A stretch of 64,000 nt of DNA from Roseitranquillus sediminis (GTDB lineage Bacteria; Pseudomonadota; Alphaproteobacteria; Rhodobacterales; Rhodobacteraceae). The notes beneath the pieces were generated by a model. It saw only the letters and a program-made list of their open reading frames with translations. It was not told the DNA's origin and made no database searches. The stretch lies in the NCBI RefSeq assembly GCF_016918935.1, contig NZ_JAFFOB010000012.1, positions 107,347-171,346 on the forward strand. The letters run 5' to 3'. Below, in pieces: positions 53,298 through 60,761 of the stretch. Position 1 is the first letter of the stretch. Each line of letters starts with the position of its first letter. The position numbers and the translations under genes were made by a program.

Positions 53298-54899
53298 CTA
53301 CTCCGCCGCCTCTCGCGCAGCGGGGTTCTTGGCCATGTAGACGTCGAGCGCGTCCGCCCCTGCCTGGTCGATCCTGAGCCCGAGCTTCGAGCGGCGCCAG
53401 ATCACGTCGTCCGCCGTCTGCGCATATTCCCTGCGCATCAGCCAGTCGACCTCGCGCGCCGTCAGAGTTGCCCCGAAATCGCGGCCAAGATCCTCCGCAG
53501 ATCGAGCGTCGCCCAACATACGCCAGGCATCGGTTCCGTAGGCCCGCACCAGCCGTCGCGCCCAGCGCTCGCTCAGAAAGGCGTAGTCGCGGGCGAGGCG
53601 CACCACCAGATCCTCGAAGCCGCTCACCTCGAAGTCGCCGCCTGGCAGCGGCACCCCCGCCGTCCACTCGGGCCGCATGTCGGGGAAGGTCTCCCGCATC
53701 TTGGCGAGCACATTCTCCGCCAGCTTGCGATAGGTCGTGATCTTGCCGCCGAAGACGTTGAGCAGGGGCGCCTCCGCCTTGTCGAGCGACAGGACGTAGT
53801 CGCGGGTAGCCGCCGTCGCCGACTTCGCTCCGTCATCGTAGAGCGGGCGGACGCCGGAATAGCTCCAGACGATGTCGTCACGCGTGACTGGCGTCTCGAA
53901 ATATTGACAAGCGAAGTCGCAGAGATACTGCGCCTCCTCTGGCGTGCAGTAGGGCTTCTCGCCCGCGTCCGGATGCTCCACGTCGGTCGTGCCGATGAGG
54001 GTGAAGTCCGTCTCGTAGGGGATCGCGAAGATGATCCGCCCGTCCTCGCCCTGAAAGAAGTAGCACTTGTCGTGATCGTAGAGCCGGCGCGTCACGATGT
54101 GGCTGCCGCGCACCAGCCGCACGCCCTCGGTCGAGTTAAGGCGGATCGTCCCGGTGATGACGTCCCGCACCCACGGACCGCCGGCGTTGACGAGAAAGCG
54201 CGCCGGGATCGTCTCCGTCCCGCCGTCCTGGCGCTCGACCGCGACTTGCCAGTGGTCGCTGCCCCGCTCGGCCCGCACCACCTTGGTCCGCGTCATGATG
54301 CGGGCACCGCGCGCCTCGGCGTCCCGCGCGTTCAGAACCACCAGCCGGCTGTCCTCGACCCAGCAGTCGGAGTACTCGAAAGCCTTGCGGAACACCTCCC
54401 TGAGGGGCTCGCCGGCCGGATCCTTCGTCAGGTCGAGCGTGCGCGTCCCGGGCAGGATCTTCCGGCCGCCGAGGTTGTCGTACATCCCGAGGCCGAGCCG
54501 GATCAGCCAGGAGGGCCGTCGGCCCTTCATCCACGGCATCACCCGGTTGAGCAGCCTGGATGTCGGCGTCTCCCCCTCGAACCGCATGTCGGGATGGAGC
54601 GGCAGCACGAACCGCATCGGCCAACTGATGTGCGGCATCGCGCGCAGCAGCGTCTCGCGCTCGATCAGGCTCTTCCGAACGAGGTTGACCTCGAAGTATT
54701 CGAGGTAACGCAGCCCACCGTGGAAGAGCTTCGTCGACGCCGAAGAGGTGCCGGAGGCGAGGTCGTTCATCTCGGCCAGCGCCACCGTCAGGCCGCGGCC
54801 CGCCGCGTCGCGCGCGATGCCGCAGCCGTTGATGCCGCCGCCGATCACGAAGATGTCCACCGGCGCGCCGGTACTGGCCGATCCGCTCGTTTCCATCAT
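53298..54899 (-). CDS. glpD: Glycerol-3-phosphate dehydrogenase (aerobic, FAD)
   Basis: GlpD oxidises sn-glycerol-3-phosphate to dihydroxyacetone phosphate and passes electrons to ubiquinone at the membrane. The 533-residue protein has the FAD motif IFVIGGGINGCGIARDAAGRG. Next come SASTKLFHGGLRYLEYFEVN, LVNAGGPWVRDV and YSGVRPLYDD, with the C-terminal KLAENVLAK domain. All key family segments are present, and the N-terminal leader of about 12 residues is not essential. No glpK, glpR or glpF is adjacent in this window. Confidence 0.95.
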   Translation of the reverse strand: MMETSGSASTGAPVDIFVIGGGINGCGIARDAAGRGLTVALAEMNDLASGTSSASTKLFHGGLRYLEYFEVNLVRKSLIERETLLRAMPHISWPMRFVLPLHPDMRFEGETPTSRLLNRVMPWMKGRRPSWLIRLGLGMYDNLGGRKILPGTRTLDLTKDPAGEPLREVFRKAFEYSDCWVEDSRLVVLNARDAEARGARIMTRTKVVRAERGSDHWQVAVERQDGGTETIPARFLVNAGGPWVRDVITGTIRLNSTEGVRLVRGSHIVTRRLYDHDKCYFFQGEDGRIIFAIPYETDFTLIGTTDVEHPDAGEKPYCTPEEAQYLCDFACQYFETPVTRDDIVWSYSGVRPLYDDGAKSATAATRDYVLSLDKAEAPLLNVFGGKITTYRKLAENVLAKMRETFPDMRPEWTAGVPLPGGDFEVSGFEDLVVRLARDYAFLSERWARRLVRAYGTDAWRMLGDARSAEDLGRDFGATLTAREVDWLMRREYAQTADDVIWRRSKLGLRIDQAGADALDVYMAKNPAAREAAE

Positions 54900-55083
54900 G
54901 CGCCGACGAGATGGGACGCGACGCGCGAAGTCAACCCGCCCACCTCAGGCCAGACACCATCAGGAGCGGGCTTGACGACAGGCAAGCAACGCCGCCTCGC
55001 GGTGCGTTCACCGAGCCTAAAGACGGCGAACGTACCACCGAATCCAGGCGCGCCTGCGACCCGCGCGAGGTTGGAGAGATGCT

Positions 55084-56148
55084 ATGGTTGGCAAATGGTT
55101 CTTTAAAGCGTCGGTGGCCGTCCTCCTGATCGGCGCGGCGGGCTATTCGCTCATGCCCCACGAGACCAGCTACGTCTCGACATCCGCGGTGGTCAATGCA
55201 CCGGTGTACGTGATCAGGGCGCCGTTCGACGGGCTGATCGAGGGCGCCTCGCCGCCCGTCGCCGGCGGCGTGGCGGTGGGGGAGGAGTTGCTGCGCGTCA
55301 GCTCCGGGCACCGACACCAGGGCCGCATCGACGAGCTGTCCGCAAGGGCGTCGGTCGTTGCGGCGGAACTCGAGGCCGTGCGTGCCCAGCGGGCAGCGAT
55401 CGAGGCGCTAGCCGGGTCGCCGCAGCCGATCGCACAGGTCGCAGCGCCGGCGCGAATTTCGGCGTTGGGTGTCATGGCCGCGGAGGGCGGCGCCGCAGGC
55501 GAGTCCACGGCGGAGGAGCGGCGACAGATCGCGCTTCGCCTGATCGACCTCGATGCGAGGCAGGCGGTCCTGTCGGCCGAGGCTGCGGCGCTTCGTCAGC
55601 AGATAGACTCGGCGCGACGCGATGCCGCAGGGGCGACAGTCTTCGCTCCCGAGGCGTCGGTGTCGGGCGTCGTCTGGTCCGCCAGCCCCGCGCAGGGCCT
55701 GCCGGTCTCGGCCGGCGACGAGATGCTGCGCCTTCTCGATTGCGGGCGGCGCTTCGTCGAGGTCATCCTGCCCGACCGGCACTTCGATGCGATGCGCCCG
55801 GAGAGCCTCGTCTCGGTTCAACTCCGCGGCAGCGGTGAGCGCATCGTGGCCCCGGTCCAGGCGGTACGCGGCGCCGGCGCACGGGCTGACGTCCGAGACC
55901 TCGCTGCTGCGCCGGCAGAAGGCGACACGAGCGGCCTGCGCGTCCTCGTCCGCCTTCAACCTGCCGACGTCAGCCGTCCCGGCGTCGCCGCGTCGTTCTG
56001 CGATGTCGGGCGCACGGCAGAGGTCCGTTTTCCGCGCAAGAGCGGCCGCATCGAGGATCTGGCCGTGATCGCGAGGGACATCCCCCGCCAGGCCGCCACC
56101 CTCACCGCCCGGCTTGCCCGGATGATCGACGGCACTGTCGGTCTCTGA
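55084..56148 (+). CDS. HlyD/Alg44-like membrane fusion protein
   Basis: The 354-residue protein has an N-terminal membrane segment (FFKASVAVLLIGAAGYSLM). A split lipoyl-like barrel follows: VYVIRAPFDGLIEGASP and, after a coiled-coil (about 75-180), ATVFAPEASVSGVVWSASPAQG. The C-terminal beta-barrel (LLDCGRRFVEVILPDRHFDAM) contains one Cys. Such adaptors pair with exporters or with polysaccharide synthases of the Alg8/BcsA type. No partner is intact here; a decayed synthase-like remnant follows directly. Exopolysaccharide export is a reasonable guess, but unproven. Confidence 0.78.
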   Translation: MVGKWFFKASVAVLLIGAAGYSLMPHETSYVSTSAVVNAPVYVIRAPFDGLIEGASPPVAGGVAVGEELLRVSSGHRHQGRIDELSARASVVAAELEAVRAQRAAIEALAGSPQPIAQVAAPARISALGVMAAEGGAAGESTAEERRQIALRLIDLDARQAVLSAEAAALRQQIDSARRDAAGATVFAPEASVSGVVWSASPAQGLPVSAGDEMLRLLDCGRRFVEVILPDRHFDAMRPESLVSVQLRGSGERIVAPVQAVRGAGARADVRDLAAAPAEGDTSGLRVLVRLQPADVSRPGVAASFCDVGRTAEVRFPRKSGRIEDLAVIARDIPRQAATLTARLARMIDGTVGL

Positions 56149-56345
56149 CCGAGGCGCTACCCGTCCTCTCGTCGCTGACGATCCTGGTGACACGCGTCCA
56201 CCTGCTGCCGCGATCATGGATCGCGTGGCGCCCGGTGCAGGATCTCGATGTCCTCACGTCGACGCCGTCGTCGCACGCTACCTCTGGTGGCGCCTGACGG
56301 TGACCGTGCTGCGTGGGTTGTGCCTGTCTCCCCCGCCCCATAGCG
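56149..56345 (+). pseudogene. Possible decayed family-2 glycosyltransferase N-terminus
   Basis: Directly after the adaptor stop codon, one frame reads LPVLSSLTILVTRVHLLPRS (a membrane-like segment) then WRPVQDLDVL; after a frame change the neighbouring frame reads DAVVARYLWWRLTVTVLRGL. The latter resembles the RYLYWR-type membrane segment at the N-terminus of BcsA/CelA-like synthases. Both frames then end at stops, and nothing of the catalytic domain remains. This fits a degraded synthase once paired with the adaptor, but the similarity is short. Confidence 0.3.
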
Positions 56346-56379
56346 TCGCGGCGTCACATCACGAACGGGAGGAAGAAGA

Positions 56380-57315
56380 ATGACCTGCATGAAGCTCGCA
56401 GCAGGAGCGGCAGGAGCCGTACTTCTGTCAGCCGTCTCCGTCCTGGCACAAGCCGCGGGAACGGTGGAATTCGACCGCGCGATGGAGAGCGAGATCCTCG
56501 GCTGGGACCTTGACTACAGCATCTACTATCCGCCCGGGTTCGACGAGAACGAGCGGAAGTATCCGGTCATCTACCTGATGCAGGGCGGCGGCAGCCAGAC
56601 CCACAACGACTGGTTCCTGCGCGGCAGGGCCGCAACAATCTTCGACGAGCTCATCTCGAGCGGAAATATGCCGCCGTTCATCGCGGTCGCTCCGAACGCG
56701 CGTCGCACGCCGGAGCCCGAGTTCAACACCTACTACATGAACGACACCGACGGCGGGGTCCGGTGGGAGGACATGTTCGTCGAGGAGTTCGTGCCTCATG
56801 TCGAAGCGACGTACCCGGTTCTCGCCAGTGAAGATTTCCGCGCGATCGCCGGGATCTCGATGGGCGGCTACGCGGCTCTGGCCTACTCGCTGAAGTACCC
56901 GGACATGTTCGTCGCCGCCGCGGCCCTCAGCCCGGCCATTCGCACCGACGAGCAAATCGTCAACCTGGATCAGCCCGGCTACGACCGCCGCTACGGCAAG
57001 GCATGGGGAATGGGCCTCGAGGCAGACGCGCGGCTGACGGACGAGTACTATTCATACAGCGTCTTCGAGATGCTTGAGAACGCATCCGACGAGGTCATCG
57101 GCGGCACCGAGTTCTTCGTCGACACCGGCGCCGACGACATCTTCTTTGACGGCTCGGTCCTCCTGCACTCGATGCTGCGCTCCGAAGGAGAGACCGAGCG
57201 CACCCTCTCGAGCAATCATCGGTTCATGATCCGCGAGGGCGGTCATACCTGGGACTACTGGCGAAGCGGCTTGCCGGAAGCGATCCGCTTCATCGGTGAT
57301 GTCATCGAAGACTGA
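56380..57315 (+). CDS. Secreted esterase (putative esterase family, alpha/beta hydrolase)
   Basis: The 311-residue precursor has a signal peptide ending in VLAQAAG. The esterase-D/feruloyl-esterase-like fold follows: [26 protein letters not shown], the nucleophile elbow [14 protein letters not shown] (S160), an acid in [10 protein letters not shown] and the catalytic His in [13 protein letters not shown]. Substrates of the family include carbohydrate esters and S-formylglutathione; with a signal peptide an extracytoplasmic ester is likely. GGAGGAAGAAG precedes the first ATG, supporting this start. It stands alone. Confidence 0.87.
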   Translation: MTCMKLAAGAAGAVLLSAVSVLAQAAGTVEFDRAMESEILGWDLDYSIYYPPGFDENERKYPVIYLMQGGGSQTHNDWFLRGRAATIFDELISSGNMPPFIAVAPNARRTPEPEFNTYYMNDTDGGVRWEDMFVEEFVPHVEATYPVLASEDFRAIAGISMGGYAALAYSLKYPDMFVAAAALSPAIRTDEQIVNLDQPGYDRRYGKAWGMGLEADARLTDEYYSYSVFEMLENASDEVIGGTEFFVDTGADDIFFDGSVLLHSMLRSEGETERTLSSNHRFMIREGGHTWDYWRSGLPEAIRFIGDVIED

Positions 57316-57335
57316 ACTCCATGTCTCCGAAACTC

Positions 57336-57360
57336 AGCGGTCGCCTCCCCAGCGACCGCT
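57336..57360 (+). terminator. Terminator-like hairpin after the esterase gene
   Basis: AGCGGTCGC pairs perfectly with GCGACCGCT (9 bp, 7-nt loop). There is no U-run. It lies 20 bp after the esterase stop codon. Confidence 0.5.
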
Positions 57361-57838
57361 GCGTCCATCCCCGCTCGTCAAAGGTAGGTGCAGACCAGCT
57401 TGGCTCATCGAGAGCGAGGAGATGCGCAAATATGCACCAGCGGGCGCTTAGGTCGACCGGATCGGCAAACTGGGCAACGCGAAGTCGTTGCAATCTTGGC
57501 GACACTCCCTTTGCTCACCCGATGCGACCTGGCGGTGCCCGCCGGCACCGCCGCGCCAGCAACCGAACTATGCATGAGCAGCACCGCTCTTCGCGCGTGC
57601 ACATCGCTACCCATGTCCCATCACGTCGACCGGTTGCGGCTTGCTTCGTGACCAACGATGACAGACTCGCACCCTGCTTGCCACGACCAAGAGACGCTCT
57701 CTGTCAGGGATCGCGTGCTACCTCGCTTCCTCTCGAACAGGTGAGGCAGCCGCATGCTTGCGGCTGTCGATCCCATCAAGCGGGCGCTACAAAAACACGC
57801 ATTTTTACAGCCGTTTTTTTGCCTTCATTGCTGGGGAA
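57361..57838. other. Gene-free stretch of atypical composition beside the tRNA-Ala gene
   Basis: This 478-bp stretch lacks any convincing gene and appears clearly less GC-rich than its surroundings. Open frames on both strands lack ribosome sites and family similarity. Near 57790-57830 it contains runs of A and T (ACAAAAACACGC, ATTTTTACAGCCG and TTTTTTT), part of which may terminate the minus-strand tRNA transcript. Being next to a tRNA 3' end it could be the trace of an old insertion, but no att repeat or integrase is seen. Confidence 0.4.
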
Positions 57839-57914
<76 letters not shown>

Positions 57915-57923
57915 GACCCGCGC

Positions 57924-57952
57924 GATGTGGCCCATCGCACGAGTGGTGTCAA
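57924..57952 (-). promoter_or_regulatory. Candidate promoter of the tRNA-Ala gene
   Basis: On the minus strand a perfect TTGACA lies 17 bp upstream of a poor -10 element (CACATC), ending 10 bp before the tRNA 5' end. The -35 match and position are good; the -10 is weak. Confidence 0.4.
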
Positions 57953-57977
57953 GCGGCCTGCCGGACCGTGACGCGCT

Positions 57978-58535
57978 TCAGCCAGATGCGTCCGACGGCA
58001 GCAGCTTGTAGTCCGCAAGTAAGTCGTAGTGGGGTCCGTCGCGACGGAGGACGGAACGGTATAGGCAGAAGGAGCCCACCGCGAACGGCGGGGGCGCGAT
58101 GAGCGAGCGGGTGGCGACGAAACGCGACACGACGTCCGCGTCCTCTCGCCGCCCCTTCAGACGTGCGAGCGTCACGTGCGGCACGAAGCGCCGCGACGGC
58201 AAGTCCACACCCGTGTTGCGCGCCGCCTGCTGCAGCTTGGACTGCAAACGGCGCAGCGGAGCGTTCTCCGCCACCGCCGCATAAACCACGCGCGGCGCCG
58301 ACCCGCCGAAGTGGCCAAGGCCGACTATCTGCAGGCTGAAACAGCCGGCGCGGATCGCCTCAAAGGCGAGATGGACCTCCTCGAGGTCTGGCTCCCGCAG
58401 GTCACCCAGGAAAACCAGCGTCAGGTGCATGTCCTCGGACAGGACAGGCCGCCCGGCGGGGAGATCCTCCTGCACGATATCCAGCACGTCGGTGACGGCC
58501 TCGGGCAGCGGAATGGCGGCAAAGGCGCGGATCAT
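57978..58535 (-). CDS. thpR: RNA 2',3'-cyclic phosphodiesterase
   Basis: This LigT-like 2H phosphoesterase opens 2',3'-cyclic phosphates on RNA. The 185-residue protein has both catalytic HxTL motifs, HLTLVF (H37) and HVTLAR (H120). It opens MIRAFAAIPLPEAVTDVL. The ATG overlaps the stop of the upstream deacetylase gene by 4 bp (ATGA), so the two are coupled. Confidence 0.92.
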   Translation of the reverse strand: MIRAFAAIPLPEAVTDVLDIVQEDLPAGRPVLSEDMHLTLVFLGDLREPDLEEVHLAFEAIRAGCFSLQIVGLGHFGGSAPRVVYAAVAENAPLRRLQSKLQQAARNTGVDLPSRRFVPHVTLARLKGRREDADVVSRFVATRSLIAPPPFAVGSFCLYRSVLRRDGPHYDLLADYKLLPSDASG

Positions 58536-59719
58536 GCCGCGGCCCGCGCCCGCGCTGCATGGGCGGCAAGTCGCGAGCGCACCTCGTCGCGGAATGGCCC
58601 CTCGCGCGGCGGATCCCGCAATGTCGTGACCCATGGTGACGGTGGCATCCCTTTGCGCCGGGCCCCGGTCCAGACGACATCGCGCAGGACCTTCTCGCCC
58701 TCCGCCGGCAGGCGCTCGGGGATGTCGGCGCCCGCGACCGTTGCCCAGACACCTGTCCAGAGGCGAGCGACCGCCCAGGGATTGTACCCGCCGCCGCCGA
58801 GGACCATGAAGCGCGGCGCAGCGTGCGAGAGAGCCTGCACGACGTCCCAGTGCGCATTGTTCGACAGCGCGAGGCGCGAGAGCGGGTCTTCCAGCACCGC
58901 GTCGGCGCCGCATTGCAGGACCACCGCGTCAGGCCGATGGTCCGCCACCCGCGGCAGGATCAGCTCGTGTAGCGACGCGCGCATCTCAGTGTCGTTGAAG
59001 CCTGCCGGCACCGGCAGGTTCCATACCTGGCCCGCCCCACGCTCGCCAAGGCTGCCGGTGAAGGGCCAGCGCCGCTCCTCGTGCACCGACACGATCAGCA
59101 CCTCCGGATCGTCGTGAAAGGCAAGTTCGACACCATCCGGGTGGTGCGCGTCGATGTCGACGTAGGCCACACGTCCCGCCCCAGCAGCCCTGAGGGACAG
59201 TATCCCCAGCACGGGATCGTTCAGGAAGCAGAAGCCATTCGCCCGATTCGGCAGTCCGTGGTGCGTCCCGCCGGCCGGATTGTAGACCGTGCCGCCATTC
59301 CTGAGGAGTTGCCCTGCGAGGATCGAGCCTCCGGCGGCGGTGGCGGGGCGGCGGAAGACCTCGGGAAAAACCGGGTTGGCAGTGGTGCCCAGACCGTGCC
59401 GCTCCCGCACGGCGGCGCTTACCTCGCCGTCATTTTCCGCCTGCTCGAGTGCCGCGACATATCTGGGCGTATGGAACCGCGTCAGCGCCGCCGGACGCGC
59501 CCGGGGACTCGGTACGTAGGCTGCGCGCGGCAGCCATCCGAGCGTTCGCGCCAGGTCCATCACCGTCGAGACGCGCGGGATGCGAAGCGGGTGCCAGGCG
59601 CCGTAGCTCGATCCCCTGTAGATCTCGGAACCGATGAAGAGCGCCCGCGCAGCTGGCGGCCGGTCGGTTCGTGCGCCTGCGGCGGCAGCGGCGGCGTCCG
59701 CGCGCGCGTCAAGGGTCAT
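58532..59719 (-). CDS. Histone-deacetylase-family (AcuC-like) amidohydrolase
   Basis: This 395-residue zinc enzyme belongs to the arginase/deacetylase fold. It has FCFLNDPVLGIL, the metal motif YVDIDAHHPDGVELAF, LQCGADAVLEDPLSRL (third metal ligand Asp) and GGGGYNPWAVARLW (active-site Tyr). Bacterial relatives include AcuC, which deacetylates acetyl-CoA synthetase, and polyamine deacetylases. The canonical HHGDG reads HHPDG here. A 20-residue Ala-rich N-terminus precedes ALFIGSEIYRGSSYG. First of a two-gene operon with thpR. Confidence 0.9.
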   Translation of the reverse strand: MTLDARADAAAAAAGARTDRPPAARALFIGSEIYRGSSYGAWHPLRIPRVSTVMDLARTLGWLPRAAYVPSPRARPAALTRFHTPRYVAALEQAENDGEVSAAVRERHGLGTTANPVFPEVFRRPATAAGGSILAGQLLRNGGTVYNPAGGTHHGLPNRANGFCFLNDPVLGILSLRAAGAGRVAYVDIDAHHPDGVELAFHDDPEVLIVSVHEERRWPFTGSLGERGAGQVWNLPVPAGFNDTEMRASLHELILPRVADHRPDAVVLQCGADAVLEDPLSRLALSNNAHWDVVQALSHAAPRFMVLGGGGYNPWAVARLWTGVWATVAGADIPERLPAEGEKVLRDVVWTGARRKGMPPSPWVTTLRDPPREGPFRDEVRSRLAAHAARARAAA

Positions 59720-59838
59720 GAAAGCCTTTCTTCACCTTTCTCGATGATCTTGTTATTGTTCCTTAAACAGAACGTTCTAGCGCGCCGGCCTGTCGCGGTC
59801 GACCAAGCTTCTGGACGAAACGAGCGGGACCAAGAGTC

Positions 59839-60303
59839 GTGAAGTACGAGGATCGCTCAGCAAACGCTGCCCTCGAGGGCCGGAAAAACGTGCGGACCCA
59901 GGTCGCAGCGCTCTGCTGGCGCATGCGCAAGGACGAACTGCAGGTCCTGCTCATCAGCAGCCGCCGACGCAAGCGCTGGATCGTCCCGAAGGGCTGGCCG
60001 ATCGAGGGCTGCACGCCCGCGCAATCTGCCGCGATCGAGGCGCTCGAGGAAGCCGGCGTGGAGGGGCGCTGCAGTGACGTCTGCCTCGGGATCTTCTCCT
60101 ACATCAAGCAGCTCGACGAGCAGGACCTGCCTTGCGTCGTGCCGGTATTTCCTCTGGAGGTGAAGCGGATCCACGACGACTGGCCCGAGAAGAACGAGCG
60201 CCAGCGGCGCTGGGTCAGCATCCGCAAGGCCCTCGACCTGATCGACGACGCGGAGATGCGCCCGATCCTGCGGAACTTTCGCCCGAACAAGCTGGCGGGT
60301 TAG
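59839..60303 (+). CDS. NUDIX hydrolase (DIPP-like)
   Basis: The 154-residue protein has a Nudix box in the form PKGWPIEGCTPAQSAAIEALEEAGVEG, the diphosphoinositol-polyphosphate/diadenosine-type variant, with EEAG metal ligands. Substrates may include diadenosine polyphosphates. The C-terminal WPEKNERQRRWVSIRKALDLID matches this group. The start is GTG at 59839. It is divergent from the deacetylase-thpR operon, 119 bp apart; that gap contains a GTTC-N8-GAAC inverted repeat near 59758-59773. Confidence 0.88.
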   Translation: MKYEDRSANAALEGRKNVRTQVAALCWRMRKDELQVLLISSRRRKRWIVPKGWPIEGCTPAQSAAIEALEEAGVEGRCSDVCLGIFSYIKQLDEQDLPCVVPVFPLEVKRIHDDWPEKNERQRRWVSIRKALDLIDDAEMRPILRNFRPNKLAG

Positions 60304-60368
60304 CCGCCCTCTTTGCTTCCCTCCGTGTCGACTTTACATGTCGTCGACCCGATGCCCCGGAAAGGCCG

Positions 60369-60761
60369 ATGATCCGCTACGCCCTCAAGTGTGACCGCCA
60401 GCATGAGTTCGAGAGCTGGTTCGCTTCCGCTGACGCGTTCGATACGCTCGCGGGCCGCGGACAGGTCGTCTGCCCGGACTGCGGTAGCGCACGTACCGAA
60501 AAGGCGCTGATGGCACCGCGAGTGGGTCAGTCGGCGGCAAGGCCCGTGCGGCCGTCGCTGGAGAAGCTCAAGGCCGAGGTCGAGCGCAACGCGGACTGGG
60601 TCGGCCGGGACTTCGCTGTCGAGGCGCGCCGCATCCACGACGGCAGCGCACCGGAGCGGGCGATCTACGGTGAGGCGCGCCTCGATGAGGCCCGGCGGCT
60701 GGTCGAGGACGGAATTCCGGTCGCCCCCCTACCCTTCGTGCCACAGCGCAAGACGAACTAG
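60369..60761 (+). CDS. DUF1178 family protein
   Basis: This 130-residue protein opens MIRYALKCDRQHEFESWFAS and has a CPDCGS zinc-ribbon-like pair (about residues 36-39), typical of DUF1178. It has a conserved C-terminal half (NADWVGRDFAVEARRIHDG ... YGEARLDEARRLVEDGIPVAPLPF). The function is unknown; the family is found across alphaproteobacteria, often with NUDIX genes as here (65 bp downstream of one). It is convergent with the GH31 gene and shares 4 bp with its 3' end. Confidence 0.9.
   Translation: MIRYALKCDRQHEFESWFASADAFDTLAGRGQVVCPDCGSARTEKALMAPRVGQSAARPVRPSLEKLKAEVERNADWVGRDFAVEARRIHDGSAPERAIYGEARLDEARRLVEDGIPVAPLPFVPQRKTN

Noticed and set aside
57302..57505. Minus-strand 67-codon frame with protein-like composition after the esterase gene
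   Set aside because: No ribosome site, no family similarity recognised, and it overlaps the esterase terminator hairpin and 3' end.
59758..59777. GTTC-rich sequence upstream of the NUDIX gene as a LexA box
   Set aside because: The alphaproteobacterial LexA site is GTTC-N7-GTTC; here the direct repeats are 12 bp apart, and the inverted pair has 8 bp.
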